Shown here: positions 1-7,284 of the stretch, piece after piece | How positions within the stretch are numbered: the first letter of the stretch is position 1 | Layout: every line of letters begins with the position of its first letter | From: Chromohalobacter moromii | GTDB lineage: Bacteria > Pseudomonadota > Gammaproteobacteria > Pseudomonadales > Halomonadaceae | DNA length: 64,000 nucleotides | Reading direction: 5' to 3' | NCBI RefSeq assembly: GCF_023091865.1 | Contig: NZ_JAHXDI010000001.1 | Span: 806,001 to 870,000 of the forward strand | Made by a program: the position numbers and the translations under genes | Notes under the pieces: generated by a model | The model's database searches: none | Seen by the model: the letters and a program-made list of their open reading frames with translations, nothing else | What the model was told of the DNA's origin: nothing

Positions 1-1
1 C

Positions 2-514
2 GATGTCGAGGCGATTTCGATTCCCTTCGGCAAGAGCGTGACCTTGACCGAGGATAGTATCGTCTCGGTGATGCAGGCCAAGGGTGGAACGGTCAGTGTC
101 GGCTTCGAGGGACGCATGTTCCTGATCGAGGGACACGACCTCGATGCCCTGGGGCTCGAAGCAGTGTCGCGTGCGTCCCTGCCCGAGGGAGCCAGCGACG
201 AGCAACTCGAGGCCTTCATTTGGGCGCAACTGCGGACTTGTTTCGACCCGGAGATTCCAGTCAATATCGTCGATCTGGGGCTGGTCTATGGATGCCGTAT
301 CGAGCATCTTCTAAGTGGCGAGACCATGGTCACCATCCGCATGACGTTAACCGCGCCAGGCTGCGGCATGGGTGAGGTGATCGCCGAAGATGCCCGGCGC
401 AAGCTTCAGGGCGCTGCGCAAGTGTCCAAGGTGCATGTCGAGATCGTTTTCGACCCGCCCTGGAGCCGTGAGATGATGACGGAGGAGGCGAGGCTGGAAC
501 TGGGCATGTTCTAG
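2..514 (+). CDS. sufT: SufT-like Fe-S assembly protein, 5' end outside window
   Basis: The reading frame is open from the first bases, so the true start lies upstream; the GTG at 38 is an internal valine. About 170 residues are visible. The C-terminal two thirds is a MIP18/DUF59 domain: DPEIPVNIVDLGLVYG, then TAPGCG with the family cysteine, then a FDPPWS segment. The residues before it (SVMQAKGGTVSVGF, MFLIEGHD) fit the SufT N-terminal extension. SufT proteins assist iron-sulfur cluster maturation in the cytoplasm and usually follow the suf operon, which would lie to the left. The family is clear; the exact role in maturation is inferred from the family. Confidence 0.85.
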   Translation, partial: DVEAISIPFGKSVTLTEDSIVSVMQAKGGTVSVGFEGRMFLIEGHDLDALGLEAVSRASLPEGASDEQLEAFIWAQLRTCFDPEIPVNIVDLGLVYGCRIEHLLSGETMVTIRMTLTAPGCGMGEVIAEDARRKLQGAAQVSKVHVEIVFDPPWSREMMTEEARLELGMF

Positions 515-584
515 GACGAGGTCTTAGTCGCTCTCTTTCTCATGGTGGGGCGTGGCTGACGCCCCTTATTCGTTGGAGATCCGC

Positions 585-1277
585 ATGCCGCGAGAAAACG
601 GTCGCCGGGGGCTGATCCGGTGGGGATGGCGACTGCTCAAGTGGTGTCTTGTCGGCGTGATCTTCATGTTCGCCGTGGTGGTGGCGCTCAACGTCTGGGT
701 GTTCGCCAAGACGGCTGGCCGTATTCATCACGACGCGCTCGTGTGCGATGCCGAGCCGGTCGGGCTGGTCTTCGGGACCGCCGAAGGACTTCGTGGCGGC
801 GGCCACAACCCCTATTTCGCCGCGCGCATGGAAGCCGCAGCGCAACTGCTGCGCCTGGGGCGTGTCCAGCACCTTTTGCTGTCCGGTGACAACCGCACGC
901 GCTACTACAACGAGCCCGTGTCGATGTGGCGCTCATTGCGTGCGCGTAACGTCGATAGTGACGATATGACGCTCGACTATGCCGGTTTCAGCACCTTCGA
1001 CAGTGTGGTGCGAGCGCGCCGTGTCTTCGGGGCCGAGCACGTGCTGATGATTTCGCAGGCATGGCACTTGCCGCGTGCTCTGTTCATCGCCGATGCGGTC
1101 GGTTTGAAAGCGGAAGGGTGCGCTGTGCCGGACGGTCGGGTCGGGGGCGAATGGCAGCTTTGGCTGCGCGAATGGTTGGCACGTGCAGCGACCGTCGGTG
1201 ATATCTACCTGTGGGGCAGGGTACCTTACTTTCTCGGGCCGCCTGAAACGTTGCCTATTCGCAAGAAGGAGGAGTGA
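585..1277 (+). CDS. sanA: SanA/YdcF-like DUF218 membrane protein
   Basis: 230 residues. A basic N-terminus is followed by one hydrophobic segment (about residues 20-42), then a DUF218 domain: GLVFGTAEG, a region of NPYFAARM, LLLSGDNR, and the later VLMISQAWHLPRALF. This order is that of SanA/ElyC/YdcF proteins, which act at the inner membrane in envelope barrier function (vancomycin sensitivity at high temperature in E. coli). I chose ATG 585 because GGAG lies at 575-578; a GTG at 552 would add eleven residues without a good ribosome site. Family assignment is firm, and the physiological role here is inferred. Confidence 0.8.
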   Translation: MPRENGRRGLIRWGWRLLKWCLVGVIFMFAVVVALNVWVFAKTAGRIHHDALVCDAEPVGLVFGTAEGLRGGGHNPYFAARMEAAAQLLRLGRVQHLLLSGDNRTRYYNEPVSMWRSLRARNVDSDDMTLDYAGFSTFDSVVRARRVFGAEHVLMISQAWHLPRALFIADAVGLKAEGCAVPDGRVGGEWQLWLREWLARAATVGDIYLWGRVPYFLGPPETLPIRKKEE

Positions 1278-1295
1278 CGGTGCCCGAGGTTGGCA

Positions 1296-1730
1296 TCAGC
1301 GCTTGTGCTGTGCATTGAGTTCGCGGATCAACGCTCGGCAATTCTTCCAGCAGCGCTCCAGTGCCGGCTCTACGGCATCCGGGAGAGGATGGGTGAATGC
1401 CGTGCCCATCGCCTGCATCAACACGCGCTCTTGCTCGAGTAGCTCGCCTAGCAACACCTGGCTGTCGTTGCCCACGAAACTCTTGATACGACTCCATAGC
1501 CAGAGGTAGTCATCGCGCTCCACGTCGGCATCGCGCGGCAGAATATCGAGATGTTCCTTGGCCAGTTTCTGCAGCTCGCGCATGGCCTGGCCGCGCTCTT
1601 CATAATGCGGCTTCAGACGATCGCGCAGCGCGGGACGCAGGCGCTCGAAATTGTCCTGGAAATAATCGAGACTGTCGGCCAGCGCTTCCAGCACGCTGTC
1701 CATCGCCACTTGGCGATTATCGAGAAACAT
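1296..1730 (-). CDS. Conserved helical protein of unknown function
   Basis: 144 residues with no signal peptide or membrane segment. The sequence is almost entirely predicted amphipathic helix, rich in Leu, Glu and Arg (SLDYFQDNFERLRPAL; LLGELLEQERVLMQAMG), and ends in a basic tail. A compact four-helix bundle of the ferritin-like PA2169/DUF2383 kind is possible but I cannot confirm it. The start is secure: GGAGGTGA precedes ATG at good spacing. It lies downstream of rimK on the same strand but is separated from it by a terminator-like hairpin, so it probably has its own promoter. Confidence 0.7.
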   Translation of the reverse strand: MFLDNRQVAMDSVLEALADSLDYFQDNFERLRPALRDRLKPHYEERGQAMRELQKLAKEHLDILPRDADVERDDYLWLWSRIKSFVGNDSQVLLGELLEQERVLMQAMGTAFTHPLPDAVEPALERCWKNCRALIRELNAQHKR

Positions 1731-1806
1731 GGGCGGTCACCTCCTCCGGTGACGCAAATTGTGCGGGTGGAAACAGCGTTTTGCTACCCCGGCGGCAAGA
1801 AAATTT

Positions 1807-1830
1807 CCCCGTGTGGCACGGCACACGGGG
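1807..1830 (-). terminator. Hairpin after rimK
   Basis: On the minus strand nine bases CCCCGTGTG pair with CACACGGGG around a six-base loop, followed by AAATTTTC. It lies just past the rimK stop codon, as expected for a factor-independent terminator, though the U tract is short. Confidence 0.6.
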
Positions 1831-1840
1831 GATGTCCCAC

Positions 1841-2749
1841 TCAGCCCTTGGGTTTGGGAGGTGCTTTGCGAGGGGTGACACCATTTTTCGCAATGTAATC
1901 GATGATCTGCCCGGCAATATCCTTGCCTGTGGCGGTTTCGATGCCTTGCAAGCCCGGCGAGGAATTGACCTCCATGATCACGGGGCCGTGGTTGGAGCGT
2001 AGTAGATCCACACCGGCGACGCGCAGGCCCATTGCCTTGGCGGCGCGGATAGCCGTGGAACGCTCTTCCGGGGTAATGCGTATGACGCTGGCGGTACCGC
2101 CACGGTGGAGGTTGGAACGAAACTCACCTTCAAGCGCCTGACGCTTCATGGCGGCGACCACCTTGTCGCCGATCACCAGGCAGCGCACATCGGCGCCTTT
2201 GGCTTCTTTGATGTATTCCTGGACCATGATGTTGGCTTTCATGCCCATGAAGGCCTGGATGACCGATTCGGCGGCCTGGTTGGTTTCCGCCAGAACCACG
2301 CCGATGCCCTGGGTGCCCTCGAGAAGCTTGATGACCAGTGGCGCGCCTTTGACCATGGTGATCAGGTCAGGAATATCGTCCGGTGAATGGGCGAACCCGG
2401 TGACCGGAAGCCCTAGACCCTTGCGTGACAGCAATTGCAGAGAGCGCAGCTTGTCGCGTGAGCGCGTGATCGACACCGAGTCGTTGAGCACATAGGTACT
2501 CATCATCTCGAACTGGCGCAATACGGCGCAGCCATAGAAGGTGACGGAGGCGCCGATGCGCGGCACGATAGCGTCGAACGGCTCGATTTCCTCGCCTTTG
2601 TAGTGAATCGACGGCCGGTGTGAGGCGATGTTCATGTAGCAGCGCAGCGTATCGACCACCCGGGCGGTGTGCCCGCGCGCTTCGGCAGCCTCGATCAGAC
2701 GCCGCGTCGAGTACAGTCTGCGATTGCGTGAAAGAATGCCGATGTGCAT
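1841..2749 (-). CDS. rimK: Ribosomal protein S6--L-glutamate ligase RimK
   Basis: 302 residues, the usual RimK length. It adds glutamates to the C-terminus of ribosomal protein S6 using ATP. ATP-grasp features are visible: the phosphate-binding loop region [28 protein letters not shown], and the metal-binding [13 protein letters not shown] near the C-terminus. The N-terminus MHIGILSRN is typical. I chose the ATG at 2749 because GGAG precedes it; an upstream GTG at 2761 is part of that ribosome site. It sits 33 bases after rimB and forms an operon with it and the DUF3549 gene. A C-terminal tail rich in Lys and Pro is present. Confidence 0.93.
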   Translation of the reverse strand: MHIGILSRNRRLYSTRRLIEAAEARGHTARVVDTLRCYMNIASHRPSIHYKGEEIEPFDAIVPRIGASVTFYGCAVLRQFEMMSTYVLNDSVSITRSRDKLRSLQLLSRKGLGLPVTGFAHSPDDIPDLITMVKGAPLVIKLLEGTQGIGVVLAETNQAAESVIQAFMGMKANIMVQEYIKEAKGADVRCLVIGDKVVAAMKRQALEGEFRSNLHRGGTASVIRITPEERSTAIRAAKAMGLRVAGVDLLRSNHGPVIMEVNSSPGLQGIETATGKDIAGQIIDYIAKNGVTPRKAPPKPKG

Positions 2750-2782
2750 GGTCGTCTCCACTCGATAGCGATGCCGGCGGGA

Positions 2783-3220
2783 TCAGGGCTCGCCGTGCAG
2801 AAAGGCCGCGCCAGGCGCGACCAGAAGGCGGCGCAGCGCGCGCCGTCCAAGCAGCATGGGGTGGCGCATGCTACGCCGGTCAGTCAATGTCAGTTCGATA
2901 GGATAGTCGAGTCCCCCGAGTTGCATGTGCGTTCGGATGACGTGGCGCCATTGCTCGAACCCGTTGGAACTCCTGACCTTGCGGCGGTCGTACAGGGGGA
3001 GTTCTAGCGTATGCGATGGGGCGTCGGGACCGCCGCTGCGCGTAATGCAACGCACCCAAAGATGCCCTTGCCGCTCGAACGTCTCGATATCTTCGGCATG
3101 CAGCGCCGAGGTGCGCGCTCCCGTGTCGATTTTAGCGCACAGCGTCAGGCCCAACTCCGGCAGAGTGACCATCTCGCGCCGGCCGATGACGGCCTTGGCT
3201 TGATAGGGCAGTGCTTTCAT
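2783..3220 (-). CDS. rimB: RimB-like retropepsin-fold zinc protease
   Basis: 145 residues of the family called ATP-dependent zinc protease (PF05618). The catalytic aspartate motif of a retropepsin-like fold is visible in AKIDTGARTSALHA; further family blocks are SHTLELPLYDRR and HPMLLGRRAL. In Pseudomonas the homologue next to rimK is called RimB and acts with RimK on S6 modification; the same adjacency is present here, supporting the name. The start lies three bases beyond the stop codon of the DUF3549 gene, so the genes are co-transcribed. Substrate and ATP dependence are not shown by the sequence. Confidence 0.82.
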   Translation of the reverse strand: MKALPYQAKAVIGRREMVTLPELGLTLCAKIDTGARTSALHAEDIETFERQGHLWVRCITRSGGPDAPSHTLELPLYDRRKVRSSNGFEQWRHVIRTHMQLGGLDYPIELTLTDRRSMRHPMLLGRRALRRLLVAPGAAFLHGEP

Positions 3221-3223
3221 GCA

Positions 3224-4258
3224 TCAACGATCCAGTTCGGCCAAGCGTAGACCGATAGGAGAGTCGGCACTCGCTTGGCGCAGCGTCATTAATACCGGTA
3301 GGCGCAAGCGTGGCACAAGCGCTAGGTCACGTACCAGTGCGGTAAAGTTAGCTTGTGGCGTTTCCGCTAGTCGTGTGAGGAATCGCGGCAAGCGTTGCTC
3401 ATCCTCGAGATGCATCCAGCCGCGCGCGGCCATGGCGGCGAGCACATCGGGCCCGCAGGCCGCTGGATCATCGAGTAGCGTATCGTACCAGGCACCGACC
3501 CGGGAATCGTGGCTGCTGCCCAGGGCGCGAATTACCGCGCATACGGTTTCGAGGTCCCCTGAGCGCGCCGCTTGTTCGGCGCGTTCGCGAAGCGGCTCCA
3601 CGCATGCCGAAGCCAAGTCACGATGCTCCATACAGTAGCAAAGCGGTCGCAGGACCTCGACCGGTAGTACGGGGATGCGTTCGGCTAGGCGAGTTTCTTC
3701 CCCACTTTCGAGACGGGCCACGAGGTCGGCAATTCCCTGCAGGCCGAGCATTTGCCAGTCGACGCTGGTGTCGGCATCGATCAGGTAGGCGTAGACCAGT
3801 GCATGGTGCTTGCTGGCTGGCTGGGCAAAGTCGCGGGCGGCCTGGGCATGCAATATGGCCTGCTGTGTGAGCTCAGGGGTAAAGACCAAGGGGTTGTCGC
3901 GCATCAAGTTGTCGATGTGCGGTGCGTCGTCGCGTCCGACGCTTTCCACCGTGCGGCCCAGGGTCTCGACCAAGCGTTCGAGGAAGGCGTCACGGGGTCC
4001 GGGGACCAGCATGCCTTGCTCATCTAGGGGCAAGGCCAAGAACCAGATCAAGGGCTCGCTTGCGGCATCGCTGCCTAGGCGGAATGCGCATGCCAGGCGC
4101 GCTTGGCCGTTCCAGGGCAAGGGCCAGGGGGTGGCGCCGGCTTCGAACTCGGTAAGCCGTGAGAATTCGAAAGGCGCGATGCGACGCCCCATGTCGAAAA
4201 GGCGTACTTCCGCACCGGTACGTTGGAAAAATTCACTGAGGGTGGTGATCGACTGCAT
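3224..4258 (-). CDS. DUF3549 family protein
   Basis: 344 residues. The N-terminal block MQSITTLSEFF ... VRLFDMGRRI is characteristic of DUF3549, a gammaproteobacterial family of unknown function. The C-terminal half is helical and repetitive, with a HEAT-like feel (LPVEVLRPLCYCMEHRDLASA; LAAMAARGWMHLEDEQRL), suggesting a scaffold rather than an enzyme. There is no signal peptide. ATG 4258 is chosen because GGAGG lies four bases before it; a longer reading has no ribosome site. It is the first gene of an operon with rimB and rimK, so a link to ribosome modification is possible, by context only. Confidence 0.75.
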   Translation of the reverse strand: MQSITTLSEFFQRTGAEVRLFDMGRRIAPFEFSRLTEFEAGATPWPLPWNGQARLACAFRLGSDAASEPLIWFLALPLDEQGMLVPGPRDAFLERLVETLGRTVESVGRDDAPHIDNLMRDNPLVFTPELTQQAILHAQAARDFAQPASKHHALVYAYLIDADTSVDWQMLGLQGIADLVARLESGEETRLAERIPVLPVEVLRPLCYCMEHRDLASACVEPLRERAEQAARSGDLETVCAVIRALGSSHDSRVGAWYDTLLDDPAACGPDVLAAMAARGWMHLEDEQRLPRFLTRLAETPQANFTALVRDLALVPRLRLPVLMTLRQASADSPIGLRLAELDR

Positions 4259-4386
4259 GCTGCCTCCGGGATCGAGGCCGGCACTGTAGCGCTCAAGGAT
4301 GGCGCTGACCAGTCCCAGATTGGTCAAAAAATAAACGCTTGCTGCCAAGCGGCGTCATCCAAGGACAAACGAAGGTTGTCCCACGT

Positions 4387-4421
4387 TTATCCACAATCCC
4401 GTCCCAATGAACTGTGGGTAA
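4387..4421. promoter_or_regulatory. Pair of inverted DnaA-box-like sites
   Basis: TTATCCACA at 4387-4395 is a perfect DnaA box. TGTGGGTAA at 4413-4421 is an inverted copy with one mismatch (TTACCCACA). Both lie in the 256-base divergent region between the DUF3549 gene and yqcC. DnaA could act here as a transcription regulator; this is inference from motif only. Confidence 0.4.
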
Positions 4422-4514
4422 ACGACATCTTGGGGAGAAACCGTCGGCGAGGTGGTCAATCGCCTAGGGTGAACGCGATAATGGAGCTGTATTTAACCCT
4501 TTCCAGGAGGCGAG

Positions 4515-4841
4515 ATGACGGCTCATGACGACTTGATGAAGGCATTGGAAAACTTGGTCGCGACATTACGCAGTGTCGATATGTGGCGGGTGGAAGAACC
4601 AACCGCAGCGGCTTTTGCCAGCCAGCAGCCATTTTGCGTCGATACCATGGTGATGCCGCAGTGGCTGCGCTATGTCTTCGTGGCGCGGCTCGAAACGCTG
4701 GTCGAGACCGAGTCACCGTTGCCGGCGTCATGCGATGTGGCGCCTGCCGTGGATACTTGGCTGAAAGACGCCTCGCCCAGCGTACGTCGCGTGGTTACTG
4801 AAGCCGTGGCCGAGGTAGACCGGGTGGTTACCGAGGCGTGA
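4515..4841 (+). CDS. yqcC: YqcC family protein (DUF446)
   Basis: 108 residues matching the YqcC/DUF446 family: W-x3-EP near residue 24, QPFCVDTM, the MPQWLRYVFVARL block and a small acidic/helical C-terminus. The function of YqcC is unknown; in enterobacteria the gene sits next to truC, which is absent here. CAGGAGGCG precedes the ATG. It is cytoplasmic, with no membrane segment. It stands alone between divergent DUF3549 and convergent ompW. The upstream region carries two DnaA-box-like sites. Confidence 0.85.
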   Translation: MTAHDDLMKALENLVATLRSVDMWRVEEPTAAAFASQQPFCVDTMVMPQWLRYVFVARLETLVETESPLPASCDVAPAVDTWLKDASPSVRRVVTEAVAEVDRVVTEA

Positions 4842-4861
4842 GATGCATGGCCAGATACGAA

Positions 4862-4885
4862 AACGCCGGGCGAGAGCCCGGCGTT
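4862..4885 (-). terminator. Terminator of ompW
   Basis: A perfect ten-base stem AACGCCGGGC / GCCCGGCGTT around a GAGA loop. On the minus strand it is followed by TTTTCG, so it best serves ompW; it may also stop yqcC transcripts. Confidence 0.8.
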
Positions 4886-4910
4886 ATATCAACGTGCTGA
4901 TGCGTGTTGC

Positions 4911-5498
4911 TTAGAAGCGATAGCTGAGACCGCCACCCACGGTGACCGGGTCCAGGTCGACTGAACCGGCTGAGCTGCCATCGATGTCGACGTCGGAATC
5001 CACATCGGTGTAGCTGGCGAAGCCGTTGAAGGCCAGGTTCTCGGTCACGAACAGGTCAACGCCCAGTTCACCGACGGCACCCCAGGATTCGTCCATATCG
5101 GCGCTCTGGCCGTTGGCGAGGTTTTCGCTGGAAAACTTGGTGTAGTTGACGCCGGCACCGGCATAGGGCTGGACGCGCGAGTCAGTGCCACCCAGCGGAT
5201 AGTATTGCAGCATCAGATTAATCGGGCGCTGTTCGAAGTCGCCGTTGACCCCATTGGTCGAGAAGTCGTGCTCGAACTTTTCGCTGGAGGTCAGGGCAAC
5301 ACCCAACTTGTCTTGGAAGAGGTAGCCAACGCTACCCATGAAGCCATTTTCGTCCTCGACGTGGCTATCATCCATGTCGCTCTTGGCGATATCGCCGCGT
5401 ACGAAGAAGTCGCCTGCGTCATAGGCGAGAGCAGCCTGTGTACCGAAAGCGCAGGAGCCGGCCAGTACGAGGGCGGAAAAAAGTTTAGTCTTGGTCAT
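4911..5498 (-). CDS. ompW: OmpW family outer membrane protein
   Basis: 195 residues. A cleavable signal peptide (MTKTKLFSALVLAGSCAFG ... ALA) is followed by the OmpW start YDAGDFFVRGDIA. Further family blocks are PYAGAGVNYTKF, ESWGAVGELGVD and a C-terminal LSYRF ending in Phe, the outer membrane insertion signal. OmpW is an eight-stranded barrel thought to pass small hydrophobic compounds and to respond to osmotic and oxidative stress. ATG 5498 follows AAGGAGTG; a longer reading is rejected. The protein is rich in Asp, fitting a salt-tolerant organism. Its promoter region carries twin palindromes (5565-5607), suggesting repression. Confidence 0.85.
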   Translation of the reverse strand: MTKTKLFSALVLAGSCAFGTQAALAYDAGDFFVRGDIAKSDMDDSHVEDENGFMGSVGYLFQDKLGVALTSSEKFEHDFSTNGVNGDFEQRPINLMLQYYPLGGTDSRVQPYAGAGVNYTKFSSENLANGQSADMDESWGAVGELGVDLFVTENLAFNGFASYTDVDSDVDIDGSSAGSVDLDPVTVGGGLSYRF

Positions 5499-5520
5499 GG
5501 GACACTCCTTTGGGTTACAG

Positions 5521-5607
5521 CGCCGTATCGAACGGCGTTTCCGTATCAACGCTTGCAGTATAGGAAACAGTGTTTTTTAAGTCCAGAAGAATTTTCAAAC
5601 ACTGTTT
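5521..5607 (-). promoter_or_regulatory. ompW promoter with twin palindromic operator
   Basis: The 315-base gap between ompW and gtrB holds this region and otherwise nothing I recognise. On the minus strand TATACT (complement of 5557-5562) is a good -10. AAACAGTGTTT at 5565-5575 and AAACACTGTTT at 5597-5607 are copies of one near-palindrome, centred 32 bases (three helical turns) apart; the first lies between -10 and the expected -35. A small hairpin CGCCGT/ACGGCG (5521-5537) falls in the leader. A TetR-type repressor is likely. The pattern is close to the reported PsrA half-sites (GAAAC/GTTTC), but that is a guess. Confidence 0.55.
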
Positions 5608-5813
5608 TCTTCCGTTGAACGAGTCTGATCCACCATGATGGGTGAGTTCGGCATCATACGGGTGCCGTGCCCTCGAAATGATTGGATTCGCCAAGAGGGT
5701 GGAAAACCTCTTAACTGCCAAGTGAGCCCATCGCAAAAGGAGTGCGTTGATGCGGTGGGGATGGCGACATTGAGTCTGTGGTTGATCGTGGCGAGCTAAA
5801 AGCGGAGGAAAAG

Positions 5814-6830
5814 ATGGAACTATCATCATCGTCGGCGAGCGAGGGAGTACAGGAAGAAGGCACCGGTGCTGGTTGGCTATTGTCCATCGTGGTGCCTGTC
5901 ATGAATGAAGAGGCCGCCATTCCGGGATTTCTTCAAGCGATCCGTGACGCCCTCGATGGCCATATTGCACGCTGGGAAGTGCTCTTTATCGATGATGGGT
6001 CGCAGGACGCGACCCTATCCAGCTTGCGCCACGCGCATGAGCAAGATGCTCGCGTGCGCTACTTGTCGTTGACTCGTAACTTCGGCAAGGAGGCGGCGCT
6101 ATCGGCGGGGCTCGCACATGCCCGTGGCGATGCCATCGTGCCCATGGATGTCGATCTCCAGGATCCGCCAGAGGTGATCCTCGAGTTCGTGCGTCGGTGG
6201 CGTGAGGAAGGTTATGACATGGTCTATGGCGTGCGTGGTACCCGTGACGAGGACACTCATACCAAACGTGCCACCGCCGGCTTGTTCTATCGCTTCTTCA
6301 ACCGCATGGCGGAGACGCCGATTCCACGTAACGCGGGGGATTTCCGACTCATGGATCGGTGCGTGGTCGACGCTATCAACCGCTTGCCGGAACGCAGTCG
6401 GTTCATGAAGGGGCTATTCTCCTGGCCGGGGTATCGCACCACTGGGGTTTACTATGCACGTCCTTCCCGCGAGACGGGGCAGAGTAAGTTCAACTACTGG
6501 AAACTGTGGAACTTCGCACTGGACGGCGTGGTGAGCTTTTCCACCTGGCCGTTGCGGATCTGGTCCTACTTCGGTGCGGTGATTGCCTTGATCGCTTTCT
6601 TGTACATCGTGTTGCTGGTGGGGCGTGTGGTGCTATTTGGCAGCGACGTGCCCGGCTATGCGTCGCTGATGACGGCGATCCTGTTTTTCGGCGGCATGCA
6701 ATTGTTGTCGATCGGCGTGCTGGGGGAATACGTGGGGCGGCTCTTCATAGAGGCCAAGCATCGGCCGCTCTACCTGGTCGCCGAAGATAGCGAGACGCCA
6801 CGAGCGTCGCGCGGTCGAGGTAACGGCTAA
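5814..6830 (+). CDS. gtrB: GtrB-like polyprenyl-phosphate glycosyltransferase
   Basis: 338 residues. The GT2 domain starts at about residue 24 (LSIVVPVMNEE) with FIDDGSQDATL, then VPMDVDLQDPPE carrying the nucleotide-sugar and metal acidic residues. Two C-terminal membrane segments (about residues 235-265 and 270-305) give the topology of bactoprenol glucosyltransferase/DPM1-like enzymes, which move a sugar from a UDP-donor to undecaprenyl phosphate on the inner membrane. ATG 5814 follows GGAGGAAAAG. GtrA begins two bases after the stop codon, confirming the pair. The sugar cannot be told from sequence; ArnC-like activity is less likely without arn genes. Confidence 0.85.
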   Translation: MELSSSSASEGVQEEGTGAGWLLSIVVPVMNEEAAIPGFLQAIRDALDGHIARWEVLFIDDGSQDATLSSLRHAHEQDARVRYLSLTRNFGKEAALSAGLAHARGDAIVPMDVDLQDPPEVILEFVRRWREEGYDMVYGVRGTRDEDTHTKRATAGLFYRFFNRMAETPIPRNAGDFRLMDRCVVDAINRLPERSRFMKGLFSWPGYRTTGVYYARPSRETGQSKFNYWKLWNFALDGVVSFSTWPLRIWSYFGAVIALIAFLYIVLLVGRVVLFGSDVPGYASLMTAILFFGGMQLLSIGVLGEYVGRLFIEAKHRPLYLVAEDSETPRASRGRGNG

Positions 6831-6832
6831 CC

Positions 6833-7219
6833 ATGAGTCGGCTCGTGGGAGAGGCTGGCACTGCTGCGCGCTTCGGGCTCGTCGGGGGCATCGCCACGGG
6901 GGTACATTTGCTGGTGGCGGGCGTGCTGATCGGGCTCTGGCCGGGAATGTCCGAGTTCGTGGCGAATCTCGTGGCATTTTTGGCGGCTTTCCAGGTGTCA
7001 TTGATCGGGCATCGGCGCGTTACCTTTCGCCGGCGTGGCCGGGCAAGGCGTTTCTTCTTGGTGGCGGCGTTGGGCTTCGCTCTGAACAACGGGGTATTGG
7101 CCGCCTTGTTGGCCGTGACCCCACTAAGCGGCTTTATTGCCGTGGTGATCGCGACATTGATGGTGCCGGTGCTCACTTACCTGGCGTCGCGCTTCTGGGC
7201 CTTTGGTGCACCACCGTGA
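6833..7219 (+). CDS. gtrA: GtrA family membrane protein (putative flippase)
   Basis: 128 residues with four hydrophobic segments, the GtrA fold (PF04138): RFGLVGGIATGVHLLVA, NLVAFLAAFQVSLIGHRRVTF, LVAALGFALNNGVLAALL and a C-terminal segment ending TYLASRFWAF. GtrA proteins are proposed to flip undecaprenyl-phosphate-linked sugar made by GtrB. The gene is translationally close to gtrB (two-base gap) and the operon ends at a strong terminator. The third component, a GtrII-like glucosyltransferase, is not adjacent but a candidate lies at about 47-48.6 kb. Confidence 0.85.
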   Translation: MSRLVGEAGTAARFGLVGGIATGVHLLVAGVLIGLWPGMSEFVANLVAFLAAFQVSLIGHRRVTFRRRGRARRFFLVAALGFALNNGVLAALLAVTPLSGFIAVVIATLMVPVLTYLASRFWAFGAPP

Positions 7220-7230
7220 CCGACCATCGA

Positions 7231-7254
7231 AAAGGGCTCCCGCAGGAGCCCTTT
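7231..7254. terminator. Bidirectional terminator between gtrA and putP
   Basis: A ten-base stem AAAGGGCTCC / GGAGCCCTTT with a CGCA loop, flanked by A and T runs, between convergent genes. Confidence 0.85.
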
Positions 7255-7284
7255 CACTAATCGGCGTGCGCTATGCGCGCCCTT

